Below, in pieces: positions 29,578-38,614 of a stretch of DNA of 64,000 nucleotides. How positions within the stretch are numbered: position 1 is the stretch's first letter; each line of letters begins with the position of its first letter. The stretch lies in contig JBDVPM010000008.1 of the NCBI GenBank assembly GCA_039968605.1, positions 1,602,968 through 1,666,967 of the forward strand, given 5' to 3'. A program made the translations under genes and the position numbers. The DNA comes from Alteripontixanthobacter sp. Its GTDB lineage: Bacteria > Pseudomonadota > Alphaproteobacteria > Sphingomonadales > Sphingomonadaceae. The notes under the pieces are model-generated. The model was given only the letters and a program-made list of their open reading frames with translations, ran no database searches and was not told where the DNA came from.

Positions 29578-29760
29578 TTACTCGACGGTGGTATCGACCA
29601 CTTCGCAATTGGGGCCGCGTTCCTGGATCGACTTGATCGCATTCTTGGCGCCCGTCTTGCTGGAATAGCCTTCGGTCCAGAAGATCGATTCCGAATTGTA
29701 GACATAATAGGACACGAACTCGCCCTTCTTGTTCTTCCGGATCTCGAAACGATGCGCCAT
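29578..29760 (-). CDS. YegP/DUF1508-family protein
   Basis: 60 residues, starting MAHRFEIRKNKKGEF with GGGAGAGG upstream of the ATG at 29760. It is a single DUF1508 (YegP, UPF0339) unit: two FEI-K-x-GE-F/Y strands, then SKTGAKNAIKSIQERG and a C-terminal strand. E. coli YegP has two tandem units; one-unit forms are common. The function is unknown; the fold is a small alpha/beta sandwich. It is convergent with rnhA. Confidence 0.85.
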   Translation of the reverse strand: MAHRFEIRKNKKGEFVSYYVYNSESIFWTEGYSSKTGAKNAIKSIQERGPNCEVVDTTVE

Positions 29761-29860
29761 ATGTGCCTCTCCCTGCGTGATAGTCGTTAAGTGGTGGAGC
29801 GGCAGCCTACCGCAAAATCGCACGATTGCCAGACGCGGCTTGTAAAGCTTTGCCACACGC

Positions 29861-31168
29861 TCAGCGCACGTTCCTGACCAGCATCACCAGAAGCGCGGCC
29901 AGCGCGGCACCGAAGGCGGAAGCGGCGAACAACCCGCCCAGCGCGGCGAGCGTTTCGCCCCTAGCCAGAACCGCCAGTGCCGCCGAGGGCACCATTATGG
30001 CCGGCAGGGTGTTGGTGAGGTTCATCACGCCAAGCCAGGCCCCGCGCCGCGGATTGTCCGCCAGTAATTGCGCCACCAATGCCGTATCGATCGACAGGAA
30101 ACCGGTCAGCGCGAAATGGAAAAGCGCATAGGCTGCGATAAATAGCGGCCAGCCGGGCATCGCGGCCAGCAGAGCGAGCGCAACTGCTGCAATCGCAGCG
30201 ATAATCGCCAGCGGAGCGACGCGGCGGTTCAACCGGTCCGATATCCACCCGCTGCCCAGCGCCGCGCAAACCGCCACGATTGCCGCCGCCATTGCCAGCT
30301 GGCCGACCAGTATGGAAGGCGTCCGGTCGGGCCAGCCTGCTCCGGCTCGTGGGTCGGCAATGGCTGCCGAAACCGTGACATACAGATATCCGATGGCGAA
30401 GGCCGCTCCCATCTGGATGAAGAACCGCGCCGTCCACACTGCTGCGAAATCGCGCAGGATACCGCCGCGAAGCTTTCCTCCGGACGACCGGGCCGAGGTC
30501 AGGCGTTCGGCCTGCGGAGCGAAGCTGGCCGACCCGGCTACCTGTCCGAAATCCCAGAAAACCAATAGCGGCAGGATGGTCGCCGCAATGCCCGCTGCAA
30601 TCAGTGCGAAAGCCGCGTTCGAATCGCTGGGAAAGGCATAGGCGAAACCGCCGATGGTCATCGTGGAGATCGGCAGCGCGGCATTCATCCACCCGGCCAT
30701 CCGGCCCTTCGCCCGGTCGGGGACATGATCGGTCAGCACGGCGCCCAGCGGGCTGAAGGTCAGGTTCAAGGCGAGCTGCAACAGCACGAAGGCACCGCCC
30801 AGCAGCGCCAAGGTCGGTGCCAGCGCGAGCAATCCGTAGGCAGCGATCAACGCAGCCAGTCCCACCCCGATGATCCCGCGCCGGTTGCCATGGCGGATGA
30901 TCCAGCTGTCGCTCCAGCCGCCCGCCGCAATATGCGCGATGCTGGCCGCAATCCCTCCAGCCAGCAGCAGCCAGCTGACCGCTATACCGGGGTCGATCTC
31001 CGCGCCCGCTGCCAATCGCTCCACCCGGCGCGGCAGCAGCAGGACCAATAGCGGCATGAAGGCGAGATGGGCGCCGAGCATGGCAAGCGGATAGAGCCAG
31101 CGACCGCGCCGCCCGTTTACAGAACTATCGGCAGAGGCCGCGGATGCCGCCCCGGCAGCGTCGGTCAC
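29861..31168 (-). CDS. MFS transporter of the glucan locus
   Basis: 435 residues with 12 predicted transmembrane helices and a cytoplasmic basic start (VNGRRGRWLYP). Loop motifs GGWSDSWIIRHGNRRG (between helices 2 and 3) and GWISDRLNRRVAP (between 8 and 9) match MFS motif A. Its GTG start at 31168 overlaps the stop of the LacI gene (GTGA), so carrier and regulator are one operon. The substrate is inferred to be an oligo- or monosaccharide from the locus; the sequence alone does not say. It is not closely similar to the FucP-type permease at 38615. Confidence 0.85.
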   Translation of the reverse strand: MTDAAGAASAASADSSVNGRRGRWLYPLAMLGAHLAFMPLLVLLLPRRVERLAAGAEIDPGIAVSWLLLAGGIAASIAHIAAGGWSDSWIIRHGNRRGIIGVGLAALIAAYGLLALAPTLALLGGAFVLLQLALNLTFSPLGAVLTDHVPDRAKGRMAGWMNAALPISTMTIGGFAYAFPSDSNAAFALIAAGIAATILPLLVFWDFGQVAGSASFAPQAERLTSARSSGGKLRGGILRDFAAVWTARFFIQMGAAFAIGYLYVTVSAAIADPRAGAGWPDRTPSILVGQLAMAAAIVAVCAALGSGWISDRLNRRVAPLAIIAAIAAVALALLAAMPGWPLFIAAYALFHFALTGFLSIDTALVAQLLADNPRRGAWLGVMNLTNTLPAIMVPSAALAVLARGETLAALGGLFAASAFGAALAALLVMLVRNVR

Positions 31169-32238
31169 GCCTGGCGCGGGCCGGTAGTGGCACGCTCGAT
31201 CAGGCGATAGGGCATCTCGAAGCGGCTGATCCCCTGCCCCGCGCCATCTTCGCCTGCGCCATTACTACCCGAAATCGCGATGAGCCGCTCGCACGCCTTG
31301 GCGATCATTTCTGCCGTCGGCTGGCGAATCGCGGTGAGCGGCGGCACGCTGAAGCGGACCCCAGGCGTATCTTCGAAGCTGATGATGGAAAGCTCCCCCG
31401 GCACCGCGAAGCCGCGTTTATTGGCGAGGTGCAGCGCGGCGAAGGCCATTTCGTCATTATCCGCGATCACGGCGCTGGGCCTGTCGTCCATATCGAGCAG
31501 GCGTGCCAATTCGCTGGTCGCGGTATCGAAATGGAAATCGCCATAGATGACCGTTGCATTGTCCGCAGGCAGGCCTGCCAAGGCCAGCGCAGTGCGGAAA
31601 CCGTTTATTCGGCGCGCCGAATTGCCATATTCGGGAGAGCCGGCCAGAAACGCGATCCGTTCATGCCCCAGATCGATCAGATGTTGCGCGGCTTCTTCCC
31701 CGGCCGCGTCTTCGTCCATGAACACGTCCACCGGCCCATCACCCTCGGTCCGGCCGATCCGCGCCACCGCCACCTGCCGGTCGGCCAGTATCCCTAGCAA
31801 TTGGTCGTTATCGCTGTGCGGGGGGGTCAGGATTACGCCGTCGGGCCGAAGGGCGGCAATCGCATTGGATAGCTGGCGCGGCGCCTTTGCCGGATCGGCG
31901 TCGATCAGTTCGAACACCATGTGATAACCGTGCTTCTCGCATTCGGTCATACCGCCGTAAAGCATCCGGTCGACCCAGTCATTGCCGCGCCCCGCACCCC
32001 AGTTTTCCAGAGTGCGCTGACGGTCGTTGACCGCCATGATAAGATAGGATTTCGCCCCGCCCATCCGCCGGGCAGACAAGTTGGGGACGTAGCCCAGCTC
32101 CTCCACCGCAGCCTCGACCCGCTCGCGAACGGCCGGTTTGACGTTGGGACCGCGATTTATGACGCGCGAGACAGTCTGCCGGGAAACGCCCGCAGCCTTC
32201 GCCACATGTTCGATAGTGATCGCGCTGCGTCTGCCCAT
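31165..32238 (-). CDS. LacI-family transcriptional regulator
   Basis: 357 residues: an N-terminal HTH (residues 6-27, ITIEHVAKAAGVSRQTVSRV), the hinge helix NLSARRMGG, and a periplasmic-binding-protein-like effector domain (YLIMAVNDRQRTLENWGAG ... SIISFEDTPGVRFSVPPLTAI). The ATG at 32238 puts the HTH at the usual distance from the start. It is divergent from the TonB-dependent receptor, and two palindromes lie between them, so it probably represses the glucan genes and itself until a sugar ligand binds. Confidence 0.93.
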   Translation of the reverse strand: MGRRSAITIEHVAKAAGVSRQTVSRVINRGPNVKPAVRERVEAAVEELGYVPNLSARRMGGAKSYLIMAVNDRQRTLENWGAGRGNDWVDRMLYGGMTECEKHGYHMVFELIDADPAKAPRQLSNAIAALRPDGVILTPPHSDNDQLLGILADRQVAVARIGRTEGDGPVDVFMDEDAAGEEAAQHLIDLGHERIAFLAGSPEYGNSARRINGFRTALALAGLPADNATVIYGDFHFDTATSELARLLDMDDRPSAVIADNDEMAFAALHLANKRGFAVPGELSIISFEDTPGVRFSVPPLTAIRQPTAEMIAKACERLIAISGSNGAGEDGAGQGISRFEMPYRLIERATTGPRQA

Positions 32239-32282
32239 GGCGGGTTGTTTCGCACCATGTGTGCATTTCTGCAACAGTCATT

Positions 32283-32294
32283 GTGAACGTTCAC
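32283..32294. promoter_or_regulatory. LacI operator candidate 1
   Basis: GTGAACGTTCAC, a perfect 12-bp palindrome in the divergent region between the LacI regulator and the TonB-dependent receptor. Its centre is 22 bp from that of operator candidate 2, about two helical turns. LacI-family sites are typically even palindromes with a central CG. Confidence 0.6.
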
Positions 32295-32302
32295 TTTCGC
32301 TC

Positions 32303-32318
32303 TTGTGAGCGCTCCCAA
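32303..32318. promoter_or_regulatory. LacI operator candidate 2
   Basis: TTGTGAGCGCTCCCAA, near-palindromic around GAGCGCTC (32307-32314) and close to the classic LacI-family TGTGAGCGCTCACA type. It is 58 bp before the receptor start codon. Confidence 0.65.
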
Positions 32319-32375
32319 ATTGCCATACCCCGACTCTCGAGACCGAAAAGGTTCCGAATTTGGGGAGAGGTATCG

Positions 32376-35123
32376 ATGCGTAAATTTTCCACCGCGCTCG
32401 TCATGGGCGTATCTACGATTGCATTGTCCACAGCCGCTTACGCGCAGGATCAGGGGGAAACCGAAGGCCCCGAAACGCCGCCGCGCCAGCAGACCGAGGG
32501 CGAGCGAATCGATCCCGACACCATCATCGTGACCGCCGACCGGCGCGAGCAGGACCTGCAGGATTATGCAGGTACGGCCGCAGTATTCACGGGCGACGAA
32601 CTGCGCGCGCGCGGCATTCAGGATATCACCGATTTCAACGACGAAGTTCCCGGACTGACCGTCGCCAACAATGGCGGCAATATCGAAATCTGGATTCGCG
32701 GTGTCGGTTCATCCAACAATACGGAACTGGGCGATCCCGCCGCAGCGTTCCATTACGATGGCGTATACGTTCCGCGCCCGAGTGGCATCGGCTCGGCATT
32801 TTTCGACATCGAGCGCGTCGAGGTCAATATCGGCCCGCAGGGCACGCTACGCGGCCGTAATGCGTTGGCCGGTTCGGTCAACGCTATCTCCTGGAAACCG
32901 GGCATCGGCGTGTGGGATGCACAGCTCGAAGCTGGCTACGGCAATTACGATCACGCCGAAATTCGCGGCATGATCAACGTGCCGCTCGGCGATACTCTCG
33001 CCTTCCGTTTCGCCGGCATGTATTTGAAGCATGACAGCTATTACAACAATGTCGGCCCGATCCAGAATGTCGATGTGGCCGAGGCCGAAGATAACAAGGC
33101 CTTCCGCGCGCAGCTTCTGTGGGAGCCGACCGAGCGCCTGAGCGTCCTGCTCGCCGGCGACTATATCCACGAAGAAGGCACCGGCTACACCGGCACGAAC
33201 TATGCCGGCCCGCTTGGCAACGGTATCCGGCCCGAAGATATCGAAGACCCGCGCGATGTGATCGCCAATGCGTTCACTCCGGTTCTCGATACGAAGCATT
33301 ACGGTATTCGCGGTACGGTGACCTATGAGGCGGACCCGTTCACCGTGGAGTTCACCAGCAGCTACCGCGATCTGGTTTACGACTACGATGCAAACACGCC
33401 GCTGACGCCGGCCTATCCCGGCGTCATCGAAGATCTGTCCAGCCGGGACAATATTTTCACTCCCGACCCGGACGATGTCATCATCGACGACATCATCCTG
33501 CAGGAGAATCTCGACAATTTCTCGCGGTTCCAGTCCATTACGGATTCGGAAAGCTATTATAACGAGCTACGCATTTTCAATTCCGACGGGCCGTTCATCT
33601 GGTCGCTCGGCGGCATGTATTTCAAGGAGAATCAGTCTGCGTTTCTCGCCTCTACCGGCGACCGCGGGCTGTTTTTCCAGGGCGTCGAATTCAACATTCC
33701 CAATGTCGATGCGGAAAGCTGGTCGATCTACGGCGATGTGACGTATGAAGTGACCGACAGCTTCCGCGTCACCGGCGGCCTGCGCTACACCGATGACAAG
33801 AAGGACCGCCAAGGCGTTGCCGCACGGTACGGCCTTGCGCTGGGCGGCGGCAGCTTCGAATGTTGCGGCGGGGTGCGTTACGGCACCGAAGGGTTCGAAT
33901 TTGCCGGACGCGACCGGACAATCTTCGATCCCGACATCGATGGCGACGGCAATGTCAGCCAGGCTGAGATTTTCCAGTTCCAGCTGGATGGTGTCCGCCA
34001 GTTCGGCCTGCGCGACAATCTTGACGAAATCCTGAATTTCGGTCCGCTGGAAGGTCACTTCGACGACGTTCCGGGCGCTCCGGAATGTCTCGATACGATC
34101 AGCTTCGACTTCTTCTTCTGCGAAGGTTTCGCCAACACGACCCAATTTACCTATGCGGTCCCGTTCGAAGACCAGATATTCCTGCAGGATGGACAGATCC
34201 AGGACGATTTCGTCGATTGGCGTGTGCGTCTCGAATATGACGTCACGCCCGACAATCTCGTCTATGCGCTGGTTGCAAGCGGCCACAAATCGGGCACGTT
34301 CAACGACAATCTCGGCACCAACGGGTTCTTCCCCACGACCGATACCGAAAACGTGATCCTTTACGAATTGGGCTCGAAGAACGAATTCTACATCGGCGAC
34401 ATCAAGGCCCGGCTGAACGGTTCGGCCTTCTATAACGACTATAAGGATCAGGCGTTCAGCGCGCTGGTTTCGGTCGAAACGATTGCCGAGTTCGAACTTG
34501 AGCAAGGCACGGTCGTCGATATTCCGGACGACACTTCACTCGCGCTGGTGGTCGGCTACACCTATAATGCCGCGGACTCGGAAATTTACGGGGTGAATGT
34601 CGAAGGTGGCCTCAGCCTGCCGTCGAACATCAACTGGGACTTCAACGTCCTCTGGCTGGAAGCCAAGATCAACGATTCCATCCTGATCCCCGACTCCCGC
34701 TTCCAGGCCGATGTCGAAGAAGTTCCGTTCCGCGATATTTCGGGCAAGCGTCTTCCGCGTACGCCGCGCTGGCAGATCAATACCTCGCTATCGCAGAATA
34801 TCGACGTACCATCGGGCGCATTCGACTGGGTGGTCTCGGCCGGTTATCGTTCGGACACGTTCCAGACGATCTTCAACTCGGAAGATTACGAGCAGCCGGA
34901 CAATCCGCGCCTGCGCCTGAACGACGTGGTGGAAGGGTACTTCACCTTCGATCTGGGGGCCGGTTACACGCATGGCGATGACGGCAAGCTGCGCTTCGAA
35001 GTGTATGCCAACAACATCACCAACAAGCAGAAGGAAGCGGCGATTATCATCACACAGTTCGATAATACACGCTTCTTCACTCGCCCGCGGACTTATGGTG
35101 CCCGGATGCGGGTCAAGTTCTAA
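32376..35123 (+). CDS. TonB-dependent receptor (beta-glucan oligosaccharides)
   Basis: Outer-membrane active transporter, 915 residues. A signal peptide (MRKFSTALVMGVSTIALSTAAYAQ) is followed by a Glu/Pro linker, TonB box-like DTIIVTADRRE, a plug domain (GDELRARGIQDITDFNDEVPG to GRNALAGSVNAIS) and a 22-strand barrel ending in the F-terminal signature TYGARMRVKF. There is no STN domain, so no FecR-type signalling. GGGGAGAGG upstream fixes the ATG at 32376. It heads a run with GH16, GH3 and a permease, so the substrate is probably laminari-oligosaccharides. An EF-hand-like DPDIDGDGNVSQAEIF segment lies in a barrel loop (near residues 520-535), suggesting Ca binding. Confidence 0.92.
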   Translation: MRKFSTALVMGVSTIALSTAAYAQDQGETEGPETPPRQQTEGERIDPDTIIVTADRREQDLQDYAGTAAVFTGDELRARGIQDITDFNDEVPGLTVANNGGNIEIWIRGVGSSNNTELGDPAAAFHYDGVYVPRPSGIGSAFFDIERVEVNIGPQGTLRGRNALAGSVNAISWKPGIGVWDAQLEAGYGNYDHAEIRGMINVPLGDTLAFRFAGMYLKHDSYYNNVGPIQNVDVAEAEDNKAFRAQLLWEPTERLSVLLAGDYIHEEGTGYTGTNYAGPLGNGIRPEDIEDPRDVIANAFTPVLDTKHYGIRGTVTYEADPFTVEFTSSYRDLVYDYDANTPLTPAYPGVIEDLSSRDNIFTPDPDDVIIDDIILQENLDNFSRFQSITDSESYYNELRIFNSDGPFIWSLGGMYFKENQSAFLASTGDRGLFFQGVEFNIPNVDAESWSIYGDVTYEVTDSFRVTGGLRYTDDKKDRQGVAARYGLALGGGSFECCGGVRYGTEGFEFAGRDRTIFDPDIDGDGNVSQAEIFQFQLDGVRQFGLRDNLDEILNFGPLEGHFDDVPGAPECLDTISFDFFFCEGFANTTQFTYAVPFEDQIFLQDGQIQDDFVDWRVRLEYDVTPDNLVYALVASGHKSGTFNDNLGTNGFFPTTDTENVILYELGSKNEFYIGDIKARLNGSAFYNDYKDQAFSALVSVETIAEFELEQGTVVDIPDDTSLALVVGYTYNAADSEIYGVNVEGGLSLPSNINWDFNVLWLEAKINDSILIPDSRFQADVEEVPFRDISGKRLPRTPRWQINTSLSQNIDVPSGAFDWVVSAGYRSDTFQTIFNSEDYEQPDNPRLRLNDVVEGYFTFDLGAGYTHGDDGKLRFEVYANNITNKQKEAAIIITQFDNTRFFTRPRTYGARMRVKF

Positions 35124-35139
35124 CTGGAGACGAGGGGCC

Positions 35140-35163
35140 GGGGCGGCGCTGCGGTGCCGCCCC
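35140..35163 (+). other. GC hairpin between receptor and GH16 gene
   Basis: An 8-bp perfect stem (GGGGCGGC / GCCGCCCC, 8-nt loop) 17 bp after the receptor stop, without a T-tract. It may protect the receptor mRNA or attenuate transcription into the enzyme genes. Confidence 0.5.
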
Positions 35164-35196
35164 TCGCCGACAATATTTGAACGTTAGGGTACGATC

Positions 35197-36138
35197 ATGG
35201 TGACCAGCCTTTTGATCGCGGCCAGCATCGTGGCCGCGTCTGCTCAGAGCTCCGGCGAGCCTGTCGCCCAGCCGGTAGCCGAGAGCGCGGCTCCGGCAGC
35301 GGCTCCGGCTCCGGCGACCGCGTCTCCTCCGCGCGAACCGCACCGTGCACCTGCGGGATATGAGCTGGTTTTTGCCGATGAATTCGATAGCGGCACGATG
35401 CCGGACCCGGCCCGTTGGGCTTACGATACGCACCGCAATGCCGAAGGCTGGTACAATGCGGAGCTGCAATATTACGCCAATGCGCGGCGCGAGAATGCGC
35501 GGATCGAAGGCGGCAATCTGATTATCGAAGCGCGCAGGGAACGGCTCGACCGGAGCGAGTTTCCCGATTTCGGCGGCCAGGATTACAGCTCCACCCGCCT
35601 GTTCACCAAGGGCAAGGCCGCCTGGGAATACGGCTTCTTCGAAATTCGCGCCAAGCTGCCTTGCGGACGTGGCACATGGCCGGCGATCTGGATGCTGCCC
35701 GAAGCGGATATCGAATGGCCGCGCGGAGGCGAAATCGATATCATGGAACATGTCGGCTACGATCCCGGGGTAATCCACCAGTCGGTCCACACGCAGGCGT
35801 TCAATTTCTCGCGCGGCACGCAAAAGACGACCGAGTTCGAATTGCCCACCGCCTGCGAACAATTCCATCGCTACCAGTTGCTCTGGACGCCGGAAATGCT
35901 GCTGACCGGGGTCGATGACCAACCCAAATTCCTGTTCAAGAAGGTGCGCGACGGGCAATCGCGCTGGCCTTTCGATGCGCCCATGCATCTGCTGCTCAAC
36001 ATCGCGGTTGGCGGCCAGTGGGGCGGACGCAAGGGTATCGACGACACGGCCTTGCCAGCGAAAATGGAGATCGATCACGTGCGCGTTTACCAATTGGCCG
36101 ACAGTCAGAGCGACCCGGACGCAGGAGCGGCCAAATGA
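35197..36138 (+). CDS. GH16 endo-beta-1,3-glucanase (laminarinase-like)
   Basis: 313 residues: a signal peptide (MVTSLLIAASIVAASAQ), an Ala/Pro linker to about residue 50, then a GH16 domain. The catalytic motif is GEIDIMEH with nucleophile Glu179, Asp181 and acid/base Glu184; the extra Met (ExDxxE form) is the laminarinase-type signature. Other hallmarks: FADEFD at the start, WPAIWMLP, and QYYANARRENARIEGGNL. It should hydrolyse internal beta-1,3 (or mixed 1,3-1,4) glucan bonds outside or in the periplasm. The stop overlaps the GH3 start (ATGA), so the two are made together. Confidence 0.92.
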   Translation: MVTSLLIAASIVAASAQSSGEPVAQPVAESAAPAAAPAPATASPPREPHRAPAGYELVFADEFDSGTMPDPARWAYDTHRNAEGWYNAELQYYANARRENARIEGGNLIIEARRERLDRSEFPDFGGQDYSSTRLFTKGKAAWEYGFFEIRAKLPCGRGTWPAIWMLPEADIEWPRGGEIDIMEHVGYDPGVIHQSVHTQAFNFSRGTQKTTEFELPTACEQFHRYQLLWTPEMLLTGVDDQPKFLFKKVRDGQSRWPFDAPMHLLLNIAVGGQWGGRKGIDDTALPAKMEIDHVRVYQLADSQSDPDAGAAK

Positions 36139-38585
36139 TGCAACCCTCTCTCGCGGCGGGGTCGGCCCTCGGTCTTGCTCTCGCTCTGTCCGCCTGCGCG
36201 GTCCCGGTCGCTACGGCCGAAGCGCCGCAAACCTCTGCACCTGTGCCCGCTGCGCTGACCGGCGAGGCGCAGATCGAGGATCTGCTCGCCCGCATGACGC
36301 TGGAGCGCAAGATTGCGCAGCTGATCATGCCGGACATTGCCAGCATCACGCCGGAGGATGTGCGCACATATCGTTTCGGCACGATCCTGAATGGCGGCAA
36401 TAGCGGCCCCGGCGGCGATGATGCCGCTCCCGCGCCCGAATGGCTGGCACTGGCCGATGCCTATTGGGACGCCTCCACCGCACCCCTGCCCGGCGGCCAA
36501 CCTGCCATTCCGGCGCTGTGGGCGACCGATGCCGTGCACGGTCATTCCAACATTCCCGGCGCTACGATCTTTCCGCATAATATCGGCCTGGGTGCGACCC
36601 GCAATCCGCAGCTGATGCGCGATATCGGGCGGGTGACCGCCGCTGAAATTGCCGTGACCGGGATCGACTGGACCTTCGCGCCCACTCTTGCCGTGGCGAC
36701 CGACGATCGCTGGGGGCGGACATATGAAAGCTTCTCCGAGGATCCGGCGCTGGTCGCGCAGCTCGGCGAGGCAACCATTCGCGGATTCCAGGGCGAGCCC
36801 GGAACACAAGGTTTTCTCGACCAGACCCGCGTGATCGCCACGGCCAAACATTTCTACGGCGATGGCGGCACCGCGGGCAAGGATCGCGGCGATACGCGCG
36901 GCGATCCGGCCACGCTGAAGGCGGTCCATGGCGCGCCCTACCCGCCCGCCATCGACGCCGGTGTGCAAACCGTCATGGCATCCTTCTCCAGCGTGAACGG
37001 GGAGAAGGTCCACGGCTCCACCGCCATCCTGACCGACTATTTGCGCGGCGAGCTGGGCTTCGAAGGTCTGGTTGTCGGCGACTGGAATGGCCATGGCGAG
37101 CTGGCCGCCTGCAGCAATGTCGATTGCCCCGAATCGCTGATGGCCGGGCTGGACATTTTCATGGTGCCCGAGGACTGGAAGGGGCTTTACGAAAATCTCC
37201 TGATGCAAGCGCGCGACGGGACCGTGCCAATGGCGCGGGTGGACGAAGCGGTGCGCCGCATACTGCGGGTGAAGCAGGCCTATGGCGTGTTCGACAGGCC
37301 CAAACCTTCCGCACGGCAGCTGGCCGGCAACTTCGCGATGCTCGGCTCGCAAGATCACCGCGAGGTGGCTCGCCGCGCGGTTCGCCAATCGCTGGTCCTG
37401 CTGGAAAACGACGGGGTCCTGCCGCTCGACTCGAGTGCGAATGTCCTCGTCGCAGGCGAGGCCGCCGACAATGTCGCGCAGCAATCGGGCGGGTGGTCGA
37501 TTACCTGGCAAGGCGGCGGCGATCTTGCCAATGAAGATTTTCCCGGCGCTACCTCGATCTTTGCCGGGATCGACCGCGCATTGACGGCCGGCGGCGGCAG
37601 CGCGACGCTCTCGCCCGACGGCAACTATTCCGCGCGCCCCGATGCCGCCGTGGTGGTGTTCGGCGAGGAACCCTATTCCGAATTCGTCGGCGACCGCGAC
37701 GATCTGGCTTTCCGCGACGAGGAAGGGCTGGAATTGCTACGCAAGTTCGACGAGGCGGATATTCCGACTGTCGCGGTGTTCCTCTCCGGCCGGCCGCTCT
37801 GGATGAACCGTGAGCTGGCGCTGGCGGATGCATTCGTCGCCGCCTGGCTGCCCGGCAGCGAAGGCGGCGGGATTGCCGATGTGCTCGTAAGCGACGCGGG
37901 TGGCGCGATAGCGCATGATTTCACCGGCAGGCTCGCCTTTGGCTGGCCCGGCGGCTGTGCGCCCGATGCGGCGGTTATGTTCCCCTTCGGCGCGGGCTGG
38001 TCCTACGCCAATCCGCCTGCCCAGCGTGATTACGATACCGACTGCGCTTTGCTCGAGCCTGGTTTCGGCGCGGGCCTGCGCATTTTCGAGCGCGGCATGG
38101 AACCTGGCCTGCAGGCGCTGGCGCGCGATGCCAAAGGGCAGACTTCGCTGTCCAATCTGAGCGGCAAAAGCCCATCCGGCATTCTGCAAGTCAGCGCATT
38201 CGATTCCCGCGCGCAGGAAGATGCCCGCCGCGCCCAATGGGGCGGTCCGGCACAATTGCTATTCGGCTGGCAGGAGCGCGCCTTCCCGCAAGACGCGGCG
38301 CTGCGCATCCGTTACCGGCTGAACAACGTGCCCGAAGGCGGAATTTCGCTGCGCGGGCTGTGCGACGATTGCGATATTGCCGCCGACCTCGCCAGCACTT
38401 TCACGCTGGGCGCTGGGAAGGGTTGGCGCAATGCCACCATCCCGCTCACCTGCCTGACGCCGGATGACTCGGCGATAGAGCCGGCCGGAATCGCGCTGCA
38501 ATCGGATGCAGCCTTCATAATCGAACTTGAATCGGTGGGAATAATCCCGGAGGCCAATTTCGAGGGATGCGACGGACCGTTCTGA
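36135..38585 (+). CDS. GH3 beta-glucosidase lipoprotein (ExoP-like)
   Basis: 816 residues. The lipobox is LSAC (Cys21), giving an envelope-anchored enzyme. The GH3 TIM-barrel domain has nucleophile Asp316 in VVGDWNGHG, KHFYGDGGT (catalytic-site Lys-His) and the following (alpha/beta)6 sandwich (VRQSLVLLENDGVLPLD, VVFGEEPYSEFVGDRDDL). The C-terminal 150 residues form a beta-rich galactose-binding-like domain of the ExoP type. It probably releases glucose from the non-reducing ends of beta-1,3/1,4-oligosaccharides made by GH16. No terminator was seen before the permease gene 29 bp downstream. Confidence 0.92.
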   Translation: MMQPSLAAGSALGLALALSACAVPVATAEAPQTSAPVPAALTGEAQIEDLLARMTLERKIAQLIMPDIASITPEDVRTYRFGTILNGGNSGPGGDDAAPAPEWLALADAYWDASTAPLPGGQPAIPALWATDAVHGHSNIPGATIFPHNIGLGATRNPQLMRDIGRVTAAEIAVTGIDWTFAPTLAVATDDRWGRTYESFSEDPALVAQLGEATIRGFQGEPGTQGFLDQTRVIATAKHFYGDGGTAGKDRGDTRGDPATLKAVHGAPYPPAIDAGVQTVMASFSSVNGEKVHGSTAILTDYLRGELGFEGLVVGDWNGHGELAACSNVDCPESLMAGLDIFMVPEDWKGLYENLLMQARDGTVPMARVDEAVRRILRVKQAYGVFDRPKPSARQLAGNFAMLGSQDHREVARRAVRQSLVLLENDGVLPLDSSANVLVAGEAADNVAQQSGGWSITWQGGGDLANEDFPGATSIFAGIDRALTAGGGSATLSPDGNYSARPDAAVVVFGEEPYSEFVGDRDDLAFRDEEGLELLRKFDEADIPTVAVFLSGRPLWMNRELALADAFVAAWLPGSEGGGIADVLVSDAGGAIAHDFTGRLAFGWPGGCAPDAAVMFPFGAGWSYANPPAQRDYDTDCALLEPGFGAGLRIFERGMEPGLQALARDAKGQTSLSNLSGKSPSGILQVSAFDSRAQEDARRAQWGGPAQLLFGWQERAFPQDAALRIRYRLNNVPEGGISLRGLCDDCDIAADLASTFTLGAGKGWRNATIPLTCLTPDDSAIEPAGIALQSDAAFIIELESVGIIPEANFEGCDGPF

Positions 38586-38614
38586 CGGCCGCGCAATTGG
38601 GGAGATAGAACGAC

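Noticed and set aside
35174-35188. AACGTT-centred sequence upstream of GH16 as a third LacI operator
   Set aside because: Only the central six bases are palindromic; flanks do not match the two stronger sites.
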